DNA of 51,614 nt, from assembly GCA_964449075.1 (NCBI GenBank), contig CAYVBJ010000022.1, forward strand, positions 1 to 51,614, given 5' to 3'. The first letter of the stretch is position 1. Each line of letters begins with the position of its first letter. Below, in pieces: positions 17,104-25,632 of the stretch. The stretch comes from CAYVBJ01 sp964449075 (GTDB taxonomy: Bacteria > Bacteroidota > Rhodothermia > Balneolales > Balneolaceae). The translations under genes and the position numbers were made by a program. The notes under the pieces were generated by a model. The model was not told where the DNA came from and made no database searches. It worked only from the letters and a program-made list of their open reading frames with translations.

Positions 17104-17577
17104 ATGATTGCAAAAGGAAATAAAATAGATACAAATTTTTCACTGGATATTGTGACGGATGGCGATGAGAAAGAAGTAACATTCTCAGAACTGTTAAACC
17201 GTCCCACTATTGTTTCTGTCTACATGCGGAACAATACATCCGGCTGTGACCGCCAAAATCAGAGTCTTGCCGAAAATGCCGGTTGGTTCGATGACAAAGG
17301 CTTCAATTTAATAGGCCTCAGTAAAGACAGCTGCGGTTCGCACAAAAACTATTCAAAAAAACTGGGCATAAATTATATACTGGCGTCAGATCCGGATTTT
17401 AAATTTGCAAAAGCAACAGACTCTGTCGTCGAGAAGAAGATGTACGGAAAAACATTTGATGCTCCGTCGAGATCAGCATTTGTTATTGATATTGACGGAA
17501 CAGTTCTGGAAGTGATAGAGAAAATAGATACGAAAGCACACGCTAACGAGTTGAAAGAGCTCGTTGAATCAATTTAG
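17104..17577 (+). CDS. Peroxiredoxin (AhpC/TSA, Bcp-like) with atypical active-site motif
   Basis: This 157-aa thioredoxin-fold peroxidase reduces hydroperoxides. The peroxidatic Cys is Cys48 in NNTSGCDRQ; the Thr three residues before it is kept, but the usually invariant Pro at Cys-7 is Met41. Arg123 in PSRSAFVID matches the conserved catalytic Arg. The only other Cys is Cys77 (SKDSCGSH), at the place where Bcp proteins have a D-S-x-x-S/A-H stretch; it may act as resolving Cys. No signal peptide, so cytoplasmic. topA starts 15 nt downstream and may share its transcript. The upstream dyad suggests its own control. Confidence 0.8.
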   Translation: MIAKGNKIDTNFSLDIVTDGDEKEVTFSELLNRPTIVSVYMRNNTSGCDRQNQSLAENAGWFDDKGFNLIGLSKDSCGSHKNYSKKLGINYILASDPDFKFAKATDSVVEKKMYGKTFDAPSRSAFVIDIDGTVLEVIEKIDTKAHANELKELVESI

Positions 17578-17592
17578 AATAGAATTAATATC

Positions 17593-20139
17593 ATGAAATC
17601 ATTAGTAATCGTTGAGTCACCGACAAAAACCAAAACGATCAAGAAGTATCTTCCGAAGGAGTATGTCGTTGATTCATCGATGGGCCATGTAAGGGATTTA
17701 CCATCTTCCGCTAAAGAGATACCTGCGAAGTATAAAAAGGAGTCGTGGTCGAATCTTGGAATCAACGTGGAGGATAACTTTGAACCGATCTACGTAGTCC
17801 CTTCCGGTAAAAAGAAAATTGTTACCAAACTGAAGAAGCTGCTGAAAGATTCGGATGAACTGATCCTGGCTACAGATGAAGATCGTGAAGGGGAAGCAAT
17901 ATCCTGGCATCTCACGCAGCTATTGAAACCGAAAGTTCCTGTGAAGAGAATGGTGTTTCACGAAATCACCAAAGAGGCAATTACCCAGGCACTCGATAAT
18001 TTCCGTGATATTGATACAAACCTGGTGCAGGCACAGGAGACAAGAAGAATACTCGACCGACTGGCCGGGTATACAATTTCGCCGCTTTTATGGAAAAAAA
18101 TTGCACCGGGCTTATCTGCCGGACGGGTACAGTCGGTTGCCGTTCGTTTTCTGGTAGACAGGGAGCGGGAACGAATGCGTTTCAGAAGCGGGAGCTATTT
18201 TGACCTGAAGGCTAAGCTTTCCAAAACCGGCGCAAAACAGGTTTTTGAGGCAGATCTTTCTCATATCAACGGCAAAAGACTTGCAAGCGGTAAAGATTTT
18301 AACGAAAATACCGGCAAGCTGAAAAAACCGGAATCTGTAGTACTTCTTGATAAAAAAGATGCCGAAACACTCAGCAGCAAGCTCGGAAAAGCGAATTGGT
18401 ATGTTTCAAAAGTTGAGAAAAACAGGCAGAAAAGAAATCCCTCGGCTCCTTTTATCACATCAACGCTTCAGCAGGAGGCAAACCGTAAATTCGGATTCTC
18501 TGCACGTGATACAATGTCGGTAGCGCAAAAGCTGTATGAGAACGGTTATATCACATACATGAGAACAGACTCCACTAACCTGTCGGGACAGGCAATCAAT
18601 GCTGCAAGAAATGCTGTTGAGGAGATTTATGGCAAAGATTACCTGTTTGAACGGGTCCGGAATTATTCCAAAAAAGGGAAGGGCGCCCAGGAAGCTCACG
18701 AGGCGATCCGGCCATCCGGCTCGAGCTTTAAACTTCCCGAGAAGTCAGGTCTTAGCGGACGGCAGTTTAAGTTGTATGATTTAATCTGGAAACGGACCAT
18801 TGCTACACAGATGTCTGAAGCAGAGCTGGAATTTACCAATGTGGTGATCACTGCTGAAAAAGATGATACTTCTGCAGATTTTAAAACCAGCGGTAAAAAG
18901 ATTTTATTCCCCGGTTTTTTCCGTGCATATGTCGAGGGTAGTGATGATCCCGAGGCAGCACTGGAAAACCAGGAGATATTTCTGCCCGAATTGAAAGAGA
19001 ATGAAGCTACGGATCTGAAAGAGTTAGAAGCGATATCACATGAAACCAAACCGCCGGCGCGCTACACGGAAGCAACACTGGTGAAAGAACTCGAAAAACG
19101 GGGCATTGGACGTCCGAGTACCTATGCAAGTATTATCAGTACCATACAGGACCGGGGTTATGTAAAAAGTGAGGGGAAAACCCTGGTGCCGACGTTTACG
19201 GCATTTGCGGTAACTGAACTCCTGGAAAATCATTTTCCCGACCTGATAGACAGTGATTTCACCTCGGAACTGGAGGCAAAGCTGGATGAGATTGCAGCCG
19301 GTAAACACGATCCTCAAAAATATCTTGAAAACTATTACAAAGGCGAAAATGGATTGAGAAGTAAGGTTGACAGGCAGGAGGATAAAATCAACGCCCAGGA
19401 AGCAAGGGAGCTCGATTTGCCCATTGAAGGTTTGAACGGCATGCAGATTCACGTAGGGAAATTCGGCCCTTACGTAAAAATGAAGAGCGGCAATGATGAG
19501 ATCACGACATCCCTTCCGGTTGACCTTGCTCCCGGTGATATCACCATTGATAAATTGAAAGAATTGCTGAAAGCTGAGAAAGAAGGTCCGAAAGCCCTGG
19601 GCAAAGATCCTGAAACAGGCAAGCCTGTATATGTTCTGACGGGACGTTTTGGTCCGTATGTTCAGCTTGGAGAAGCAGATGAATCTGATAAAAAACCAAA
19701 AAGAACATCACTTCTGAAAGGAATGAAACCGGAGGATGTAGACCTGGAGACGGCCCTTAAACTGCTGAGTCTTCCGAGAACACTGGGTAAACATCCCGAA
19801 ACCGGGAAGGAGGTGAAGGCCGGTGTTGGTCGATATGGTCCGTTTGTTTTGCACGACGGCAAGTTTAAATCACTGAAACGAACCGATCATGTTCTTGAAA
19901 TAGAGCTGGACCGCGCTATTGAGCTCCTGAATGAGAAAGGGAAGTCGAGGGGAAGTTCTGAAATCAAGGACCTGGGATCCCACCCTGAAAACGGAAATCC
20001 TATAAAAGTTATGGATGGTCGTTACGGACCCTACCTGAAGTACGGAAAAAAGAATGTATCTCTTCCCAAAGAAGTAGATCCCGAAAAGGTAACGCTCGAT
20101 GAAGCTGTTACGATCATCAGTGAAAAAGGCAAAAAATAG
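17593..20139 (+). CDS. topA: DNA topoisomerase I
   Basis: This 848-aa type IA enzyme relaxes negative supercoils. A TOPRIM domain (about 1-115) begins SLVIVESPTK and carries the metal-binding DEDREG (95-100). The active-site Tyr is Tyr322 in ITYMRTDSTNL, and GRVQSVAVR (177-185) and IGRPSTYASII follow the family. The C-terminus (about 610-848) has four repeats of the type G-K/R-F/Y-GPYV, each preceded by a DPETGKP-like turn, and no Cys4 zinc ribbon as found in E. coli TopA. This zinc-free form is usual in Bacteroidota-like bacteria. It is essential and follows the peroxiredoxin gene by 15 nt. Confidence 0.97.
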   Translation: MKSLVIVESPTKTKTIKKYLPKEYVVDSSMGHVRDLPSSAKEIPAKYKKESWSNLGINVEDNFEPIYVVPSGKKKIVTKLKKLLKDSDELILATDEDREGEAISWHLTQLLKPKVPVKRMVFHEITKEAITQALDNFRDIDTNLVQAQETRRILDRLAGYTISPLLWKKIAPGLSAGRVQSVAVRFLVDRERERMRFRSGSYFDLKAKLSKTGAKQVFEADLSHINGKRLASGKDFNENTGKLKKPESVVLLDKKDAETLSSKLGKANWYVSKVEKNRQKRNPSAPFITSTLQQEANRKFGFSARDTMSVAQKLYENGYITYMRTDSTNLSGQAINAARNAVEEIYGKDYLFERVRNYSKKGKGAQEAHEAIRPSGSSFKLPEKSGLSGRQFKLYDLIWKRTIATQMSEAELEFTNVVITAEKDDTSADFKTSGKKILFPGFFRAYVEGSDDPEAALENQEIFLPELKENEATDLKELEAISHETKPPARYTEATLVKELEKRGIGRPSTYASIISTIQDRGYVKSEGKTLVPTFTAFAVTELLENHFPDLIDSDFTSELEAKLDEIAAGKHDPQKYLENYYKGENGLRSKVDRQEDKINAQEARELDLPIEGLNGMQIHVGKFGPYVKMKSGNDEITTSLPVDLAPGDITIDKLKELLKAEKEGPKALGKDPETGKPVYVLTGRFGPYVQLGEADESDKKPKRTSLLKGMKPEDVDLETALKLLSLPRTLGKHPETGKEVKAGVGRYGPFVLHDGKFKSLKRTDHVLEIELDRAIELLNEKGKSRGSSEIKDLGSHPENGNPIKVMDGRYGPYLKYGKKNVSLPKEVDPEKVTLDEAVTIISEKGKK

Positions 20140-20230
20140 GTTTACTCTGTTGATTCTGCTGTCTGCGTAACATATAATATGGACAGCTGTTGTACGGAAT
20201 GAAATATTAGCTTAGTGGAGTGGCAGTGCG

Positions 20231-20800
20231 ATGGAAAAAAAATCAGATCATATTCTAAAGTATCCTCCGAACCTTCAGGAACTTGATCTTGCTACGATGG
20301 TGAGTATGTACCGGGGACGCGGGGAGCCAAGGAAAGCTGATCCCGGTAAATACATAGCCTGTACCCTGACAGGTGAACTTTTAAAAGAGGCAAAATGGTG
20401 GTTTGGTTTGTACTACAGCCAGCCGGCCTGGGATTCACTTCTGACAAAACACTCAAAGGGTTACCCTCTCACAGAAACTGAGTTTGACATACTGGGTCTG
20501 GTTCTTGTATCTGAGGATGAGCCGCCGCATCGCGAACATGTGGAGAATAACATAGATCTTTTGCCGAAGATGGCTTATTTAATTATCAATGATCTCAAGC
20601 ATTTTGGGTTTATCCATGAAAATGACCAGGGATTTCTGATGATAACGCCACAGGGCGAACAGGCTCTTCAGGGCATAGCCCGCCGGCTTTACAGCAAACG
20701 TTTTTCGCCTGAGATGTTGTCTATGTATCATTTCCCGCCTTCTTCGGAAGAAGTTAAAAAATCATCCGGGCCAGGCAGTGATCAGCCTTCTCTCTTTTAG
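20231..20800 (+). CDS. Conserved-looking hypothetical protein, 189 aa
   Basis: I do not recognise a family. The 189-aa protein is soluble and mixed-charge with no signal peptide. The N-terminal half is rich in Tyr/Trp (WWFGLYYSQPAWDSL around 59-73). The C-terminal part (about 115-155) alternates helices with a short hairpin (GFIHENDQGFLMITPQGEQAL) that looks like a winged-helix C-terminal half. That makes a nucleic-acid-binding role possible but unproven. It lies 91 nt after topA in the same direction and may be expressed with it. Confidence 0.6.
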   Translation: MEKKSDHILKYPPNLQELDLATMVSMYRGRGEPRKADPGKYIACTLTGELLKEAKWWFGLYYSQPAWDSLLTKHSKGYPLTETEFDILGLVLVSEDEPPHREHVENNIDLLPKMAYLIINDLKHFGFIHENDQGFLMITPQGEQALQGIARRLYSKRFSPEMLSMYHFPPSSEEVKKSSGPGSDQPSLF

Positions 20801-20888
20801 TCTTTTTTGAAATTAATTCAGGGGAAATACTGTTTGAACCTCATTCACAACACGAATTGAAACGATTTAAAAGAAAGCAGAAAATCTT

Positions 20889-21386
20889 ATGAAGAAAGAA
20901 CCATTGCAGGCTACTGCGCTAAAAAATATTATGAGGCGCATTCCCTATCCTGTTACTATCGTCACTGCAGCATTTGCTGACTCCAAAAGGGGAATCACCA
21001 TCGGTTCTTTTACAAGTTTATCTCTCGATCCGCCGCTAATCTCATTTAACGTAGGCCGTGAATCCCAGATGCACGAGCTTATCATAAATACCGGCCATTT
21101 TGCGGTGCATATTCCGGATGCGGGACAAGAGAATTTGTGCAACCGGTTTGCTATTCCTGATTTGACAGATAAGCAGCAATTTGAAGATGTTAAACATGAG
21201 ATGCATTCACTTGGCGTACCTTTGATTAAGGATGTTAGTGCAGTTTTAATTTGTAAAAGTCATTCTATTGTGGAGGCGGGTGACCATTCTCTCGTAATTG
21301 GTGAAATTGTAGAATCTGACCAGTTTAAGCAAGATCCTGCTATTATCTATTTTGACGGCCGTTACTATGAGCTTGAAGAAAAATGA
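20889..21386 (+). CDS. Flavin reductase family protein
   Basis: This 165-aa protein has the FMN-binding split-barrel fold of flavin reductases (DIM6/NTAB type): PVTIVTA (about 21-27), GITIGSFTSLSLDPPLISFNV (about 34-54) and a late strand ending in IIYFDGRYYEL. Such enzymes use NAD(P)H to reduce FMN/FAD for a partner monooxygenase, or bind FMN as part of a stand-alone oxidoreductase. No monooxygenase gene is adjacent. The next gene overlaps it by 4 nt (ATGA), so the two are translationally coupled. Confidence 0.85.
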   Translation: MKKEPLQATALKNIMRRIPYPVTIVTAAFADSKRGITIGSFTSLSLDPPLISFNVGRESQMHELIINTGHFAVHIPDAGQENLCNRFAIPDLTDKQQFEDVKHEMHSLGVPLIKDVSAVLICKSHSIVEAGDHSLVIGEIVESDQFKQDPAIIYFDGRYYELEEK

Positions 21387-22198
21387 AACGTAAGCTTATA
21401 ATTTTCACCAGGCTTTTTATCAACCGGCTGAATCATCAGTTTCTGTTACTGCTTATAATTGGGGCCTTAAGTATACCGGCTTCGGTAATTGCTCAGGTTC
21501 TGAATGTGGAAAGTGTCCGCTCGGATGTTGATTCAGCCCGGACATGGGCCGGTGAGGTTAAATTTGATGTATCACTTGATAAGAATCGCGAGACCGTTCT
21601 CAACCTGGGTAATGAGGCGAACGCCGCCTACTTCTCACGGCGTCATACGTACCTCTTGCTGAACAGCATCGATTTTGTAAGTGTTGATTCAGAAGATGTG
21701 GTCAGCAAAGGGTTTTTTCACCTGAGAGGCACTTTTTTCAGCAGGGATAAATGGTCGCCTGAACTGTTTGTCCAGTATCAGTACAATCAAAACCTGGGGC
21801 TTCAGGACCGGGCTGTTGGCGGCGGCGGAATGCGTTATACATTTTTGAAAAGACCTGGTATTAGTGGCCATATCAATTCCGGGATAATGTTTGAGCATGA
21901 AAACTGGAATACACCGGAACAGCAGGAAGTGAGTAATTCATTTGTTAAAAGCACGTCCAATATTGTGATGCGTGGCAATTTAACAGACGAGGTTAACTTG
22001 CTGATGATAGGCTACTACCAGGCCCGGCCCGACCGGTTTTTTACACCGAGGGTCATTTCCGAAAACAGTTTGAATTTCAGGATGTCAGCAAACCTGGTTT
22101 TCACATTTAATTTTACACTTGCGTATGATGCCGACCCGGTGATCGATATTCCCAATGTCACCTTTCAGCTAAAAAACGGTATTCTGATCTTAATCTGA
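21383..22198 (+). CDS. Outer-membrane beta-barrel protein, DUF481-like
   Basis: This 271-aa exported protein has a long basic N-region, a hydrophobic core (about 19-34) and a probable signal-peptidase site after ASVIAQ (about 38). The mature part alternates short amphipathic strands with turns (for example FHLRGTFFSRDKWSPELFVQYQYNQ), the pattern of DUF481 outer-membrane proteins, but the last residues (GILILI) lack the usual C-terminal aromatic. The function is unknown. The 4-nt overlap with a cytoplasmic flavin reductase is odd for an envelope protein. A tandem repeat begins 16 nt after the stop. Confidence 0.65.
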   Translation: MKRKLIIFTRLFINRLNHQFLLLLIIGALSIPASVIAQVLNVESVRSDVDSARTWAGEVKFDVSLDKNRETVLNLGNEANAAYFSRRHTYLLLNSIDFVSVDSEDVVSKGFFHLRGTFFSRDKWSPELFVQYQYNQNLGLQDRAVGGGGMRYTFLKRPGISGHINSGIMFEHENWNTPEQQEVSNSFVKSTSNIVMRGNLTDEVNLLMIGYYQARPDRFFTPRVISENSLNFRMSANLVFTFNFTLAYDADPVIDIPNVTFQLKNGILILI

Positions 22199-22213
22199 AA
22201 GTATTCCAAAGGA

Positions 22214-22396
22214 CCCCTTGGCGCTTCGCTGCGCCCTTAGCGGTTTAATCCCTGGATCTATGTCCCGGTAAGGATTTAACCGCAATGGCCGCCAAGGTGC
22301 GCAAAGACTAAACCCCCTTGGCGTTTCACTGCGCTCTTAGCGGTTTCACCCCTGGATCTGTGCCCCGGGAAGGATTTAACCACAATGGCCGCAAAG
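22214..22396. repeat. Tandem repeat, period 100 nt, about two copies
   Basis: Copy 1 covers 22214-22313 and copy 2 covers 22314 to about 22396, with identical spacing through most of the unit and roughly ten mismatches over the first 78 positions. Each unit runs from CCCCTTGGCG through TTAGCGG and CTGGATCT to GGATTTAACC and AATGGCC. Words such as GCGCAAAG and TTAGCGG are typical of short dispersed intergenic repeats in Bacteroidota. It sits between convergent genes and ends at the S9 peptidase stop codon. Confidence 0.75.
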
Positions 22397-24454
22397 TTAT
22401 TTCTCAACGGGCACATCCCAGTGGGGTACATCCGCTGTTCTGTTGCCGGTCATCAGGTATGTATCAAACCATCGCAGCATGCGCAGATTGTACTCATATC
22501 GTGAGCTGGCCCGTGCATTTCCATGGCCTTCACCCGGATAAAATACAAGACGAAGAGGAACTTCAGGCTTTCTCACTTTCAGATGCCTGTGCAGTTCCAG
22601 TGACTGACCCGGATGCACGCGTGTATCTTCCTGCCCATGCATGATCAGAATCGGTGTTTCAGAACGGTCCACATAAAAGATGGGGCTTCGCTCCAGGTAC
22701 CAGTCCCAGTGATCCCACAAACGCTTGCGCGAGTGCACCAGAAACAGCTCCTCAGGAATATCACTCGTACCCCATTTTGAGATATTATCACTGATTCCCA
22801 CAAACATCACAGCAGCCGCAAATCGGTCGGAGTAGTAGGTGCTCATCCATGCAGATGCGTACCCGCCATAGGAGCCGCCGGTTACGCCAACCCGATCTTC
22901 ATCAGCTACTCCTTCATCAATCAGGTAATCCACGCCGTCAACGATATCGTCGAACTCCTTGCCTGCAAGATCGGCCTGGCTGCTGTATGCAAATTCAACA
23001 CCGCGGCCTGTACTTCCCCTGTAGTTGGGATAAAAAATAGCATAGCCTTTACCGGCGCCCATCTGTCCGGGCATAGAATAGGAAGTGAGCCATCCATTGC
23101 TGTAATGGGCTTCCGGTCCGCCGTGAACCTGGGCGACCAGCGGAACAGCAGTACCCTGCTGATAATCCACAGGGTAAATCAGTAATCCTTCGATTTCGAA
23201 CTCACCGTCACGTGCTTCATAGCGAACCACTTCCTGGCGGCCCATCTCTTTTTCCCCGAGCCACTCGTTGTGGTGTGTCATTCTCTGAAGATCCCGGCCT
23301 CTGCGTGTTTTGAAGTAGACTTCATTTGGATGTGCCGGCGTATTTGCCAGGAATGCGGCTGATCCATTATCCGCCAGGCTGAAGGAGGTGAGGATTGGTC
23401 CGTTGTCAGCGATGATCGACTCCTTGTTTGAACCGTCGGGACGTATTGTGCCATAGCTGGTCCACACACCTTCACTTGCCAGAAAGTGAATCGTATTGGT
23501 TTCGGCCCAGCTTATCTGCTCATATTTTCCTTCAAAATCCTTGTCAATAATCTGGGGTGTTCCTCCGGATGCAGAGACGATCAGTATTCTGCCGTCAATC
23601 GGATCATGGATGTCCATGCCGGCTTTAAGTGCCAGGCGATCTCCATCAGGACTCCAAACGATCTGCCCGAGCTTGCCTTCATTATCAATTTCAGCAATTA
23701 CTTCCTGTTCCTGGTGACTCACAACAAATACCTGCTGCGCCATAAACTGATCATCCACAGTTGCCGTGGGTGCCGCGGAAACTGCAATTTTCTCACCATC
23801 GGGACTCCAAACCGTATTATAGACAGATCCTTCAACTTGCAGTGTGTGCGGCTCATGACCTTCCATATCAAGATTTGTGATAAACGCTTTTCTCAGGGCC
23901 TGGTTCTCTTCAAATACAACGGTAGAGTAAGGCAGCGGCGACTCAGATTCTTCCGTCTCTTCAAAAGCCGTGTATACAATATGATTTCCATCATGATGCC
24001 ATTCATATGATAGAATGCTATTTGTATGTTCAAAAATCTTTATAGCCTCACCGCCATTCAGTGACATTTCATAGAGAGATCTCGCTGAATCACCTTCCCG
24101 CTGAGTAAGAAAGGTAACCGAATTGTGTCCGGGTCGAAAAGCAACACTTCCAACGCTTCCGGTCGTAAAAAAGGGAACCACATCACCGCTCTCTGTATCC
24201 AGCAGGTAGAGCTGGTTTCGGGCGGGGCTGTTCTCTTCAAACGGATCAGCCGGCACACTAAGTGTATAAGCCACATGTGAACCATTTGGTGAGATATCAA
24301 CACCCGACACAGATTTAATTTTTGCCACATCATCAGGTGTCAGAACGGTTTGTGCCTGAACATTCAGATGAAGCGTTGATGACAGCAGAAACAGGAAGAT
24401 GAATAATTGCCGGGTTTTTTTAATCAGGCGGGAATGATGCATGGATCTGTTCAT
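22397..24454 (-). CDS. S9 family peptidase (dipeptidyl/acylaminoacyl peptidase-like)
   Basis: This 685-aa exported serine peptidase has an N-terminal signal region (about 10-34, ending NVQAQ). An N-terminal beta-propeller with WD40-like/TolB-type repeats (WSPDGEKIAVSA, WSPDGDRLALKA) gates a C-terminal alpha/beta-hydrolase. The triad is Ser528 in GGSYGG, Asp610 in HGQEDTRV and His644 in PGEGHG. It likely cleaves oligopeptides in the periplasm, for nutrient use. There is a second possible start nearby (Met5). It is monocistronic as far as can be seen, with 468 nt to the next upstream minus-strand gene. Confidence 0.93.
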   Translation of the reverse strand: MNRSMHHSRLIKKTRQLFIFLFLLSSTLHLNVQAQTVLTPDDVAKIKSVSGVDISPNGSHVAYTLSVPADPFEENSPARNQLYLLDTESGDVVPFFTTGSVGSVAFRPGHNSVTFLTQREGDSARSLYEMSLNGGEAIKIFEHTNSILSYEWHHDGNHIVYTAFEETEESESPLPYSTVVFEENQALRKAFITNLDMEGHEPHTLQVEGSVYNTVWSPDGEKIAVSAAPTATVDDQFMAQQVFVVSHQEQEVIAEIDNEGKLGQIVWSPDGDRLALKAGMDIHDPIDGRILIVSASGGTPQIIDKDFEGKYEQISWAETNTIHFLASEGVWTSYGTIRPDGSNKESIIADNGPILTSFSLADNGSAAFLANTPAHPNEVYFKTRRGRDLQRMTHHNEWLGEKEMGRQEVVRYEARDGEFEIEGLLIYPVDYQQGTAVPLVAQVHGGPEAHYSNGWLTSYSMPGQMGAGKGYAIFYPNYRGSTGRGVEFAYSSQADLAGKEFDDIVDGVDYLIDEGVADEDRVGVTGGSYGGYASAWMSTYYSDRFAAAVMFVGISDNISKWGTSDIPEELFLVHSRKRLWDHWDWYLERSPIFYVDRSETPILIMHGQEDTRVHPGQSLELHRHLKVRKPEVPLRLVFYPGEGHGNARASSRYEYNLRMLRWFDTYLMTGNRTADVPHWDVPVEK

Positions 24455-24922
24455 AGGATTCAGGTTGGTTGAATTAAAAATTACAATTTACGTGACAGCT
24501 CATTTGTTAAAGATTTGCATTCACATAGTGCACTGGTTGTGATGTAAACTACCAATGAAAAATCTATTTATTGAACACATTAACTGAAAAATAATAAAAA
24601 ATCCTGATCAAAGGGCGTTGATTTGGTCGAATTTTTAAAGGAGAATGGCCGGTTTACTACTATTGCATCGATCTTCAGAATGCAATGTGAAATCATGTTT
24701 TTGAGTGGGTGTTTGATTTCGTGTGTTCATTCACCTTTTCAGGGGTTATCGTTATGCAAGAGTTTCGCAATCACCCGTTTTCAACCGGTATTATTGGCGC
24801 TCAATCCTTTCATTTTTTTTGGAGATCTTATATTTAAAGAAGGGTGCGCAACAGGAAGTTTTTTTGATAAGGTTTTGAAGAAGGCGATTTTTTAAAAAAA
24901 CATTTACTAATAAAATAAACAC
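24455..24922. other. 468-nt intergenic region without recognised content
   Basis: The region between two minus-strand genes is AT-rich and must contain the promoter of the S9 peptidase gene. I see no RNA gene, repeat or convincing dyad. A 90-codon open frame on the plus strand (24623-24895) has a Cys/Phe-rich, unstructured composition and no start context that would support it. Confidence 0.4.
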
Positions 24923-25396
24923 CTAAACCCCGTCCACCGAACCATTTAAAAACCGGGTAAAGGATACCACGTCCAGGTAGCCGCGGCGGGTGTTGACGAT
25001 GTTGCCATTGGAGTCGAGTACCACGATGAAGGGATAGGCAGTGGCGCCCATTTTGGCGGCAAACTCTTTTTCGGTCATGGTTTCGCCGAGAAAGTTGACG
25101 GGGTCATCGGAGTGGCCATTGATTTTGGTGACGGTAAATTTCTGATCGAGCACATTGCGAACGGCCGGGGCGGGGTAGACTTCACGGTCCATCGCCTTGC
25201 AGAACTGGCAGCCGGTTTCAAAGATATCGACCAGTACATAGCGGTCTTTGGCGGCCGCTTCATTCATGGCAACCTCAAGATCGGCCCATTCCGGGGCATT
25301 TTCAATCTCCCTGGGTTTCACTTCCTCCATGGCATTGTAAAGGAAAATACCAATGAATGTTGTAACCAATAAACCGATGATCCAGCTTCGTTTCAT
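24923..25396 (-). CDS. Membrane-anchored thioredoxin-like protein (CxxC)
   Basis: This 157-aa protein has an N-terminal hydrophobic anchor (about 5-22) and then a thioredoxin fold facing the periplasm. The redox motif is Cys63-Gln-Phe-Cys66 in DIFETGCQFCKAMDREVY, which fits the thioredoxin_7/DUF255-like group that often acts on cytochrome or cofactor assembly. The cis-Pro segment is ATAYPFIVVLDSNG. There is no adjacent partner such as CcdA/DsbD. Role: probably periplasmic thiol-disulfide exchange. GC content looks higher than in flanking intergenic DNA. Confidence 0.82.
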   Translation of the reverse strand: MKRSWIIGLLVTTFIGIFLYNAMEEVKPREIENAPEWADLEVAMNEAAAKDRYVLVDIFETGCQFCKAMDREVYPAPAVRNVLDQKFTVTKINGHSDDPVNFLGETMTEKEFAAKMGATAYPFIVVLDSNGNIVNTRRGYLDVVSFTRFLNGSVDGV

Positions 25397-25532
25397 TTTC
25401 TGATAATTTAAAAATTGAGTATCACGAGGTTTCTCGTTTGGGGTTTCTCGCAGAGGGCGCGAAGTTGTTTACGCAAAGCAAGCATAGATTTATGTAAGAG
25501 TGCCATAATATCAATTCGCTATTCATACATCA

Positions 25533-25632
25533 ACTAACTCTCACACTAAATACTACGTACTAACTACTACATACTTCTTACTACCTCTGCCTACTGCCTA
25601 CTGCCTACTAGCGCCTGCTGACCGCTGCCTAC
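25533..25632. repeat. Low-complexity CTACTGC-type repeat tract
   Basis: About 100 nt directly after the YdjM-like gene's stop is built of degenerate TACTA/CTACTGC units, including three back-to-back CCTACTG copies near 25580-25610. It sits between two minus-strand genes. Tracts of this kind recur between genes in Bacteroidota-related genomes. No coding potential is seen. Confidence 0.55.

Noticed and set aside
24623..24895. 90-codon frame upstream of the S9 peptidase
   Set aside because: Composition is Phe/Cys rich and low quality, no recognisable domain, and it occupies the only place for the peptidase promoter.
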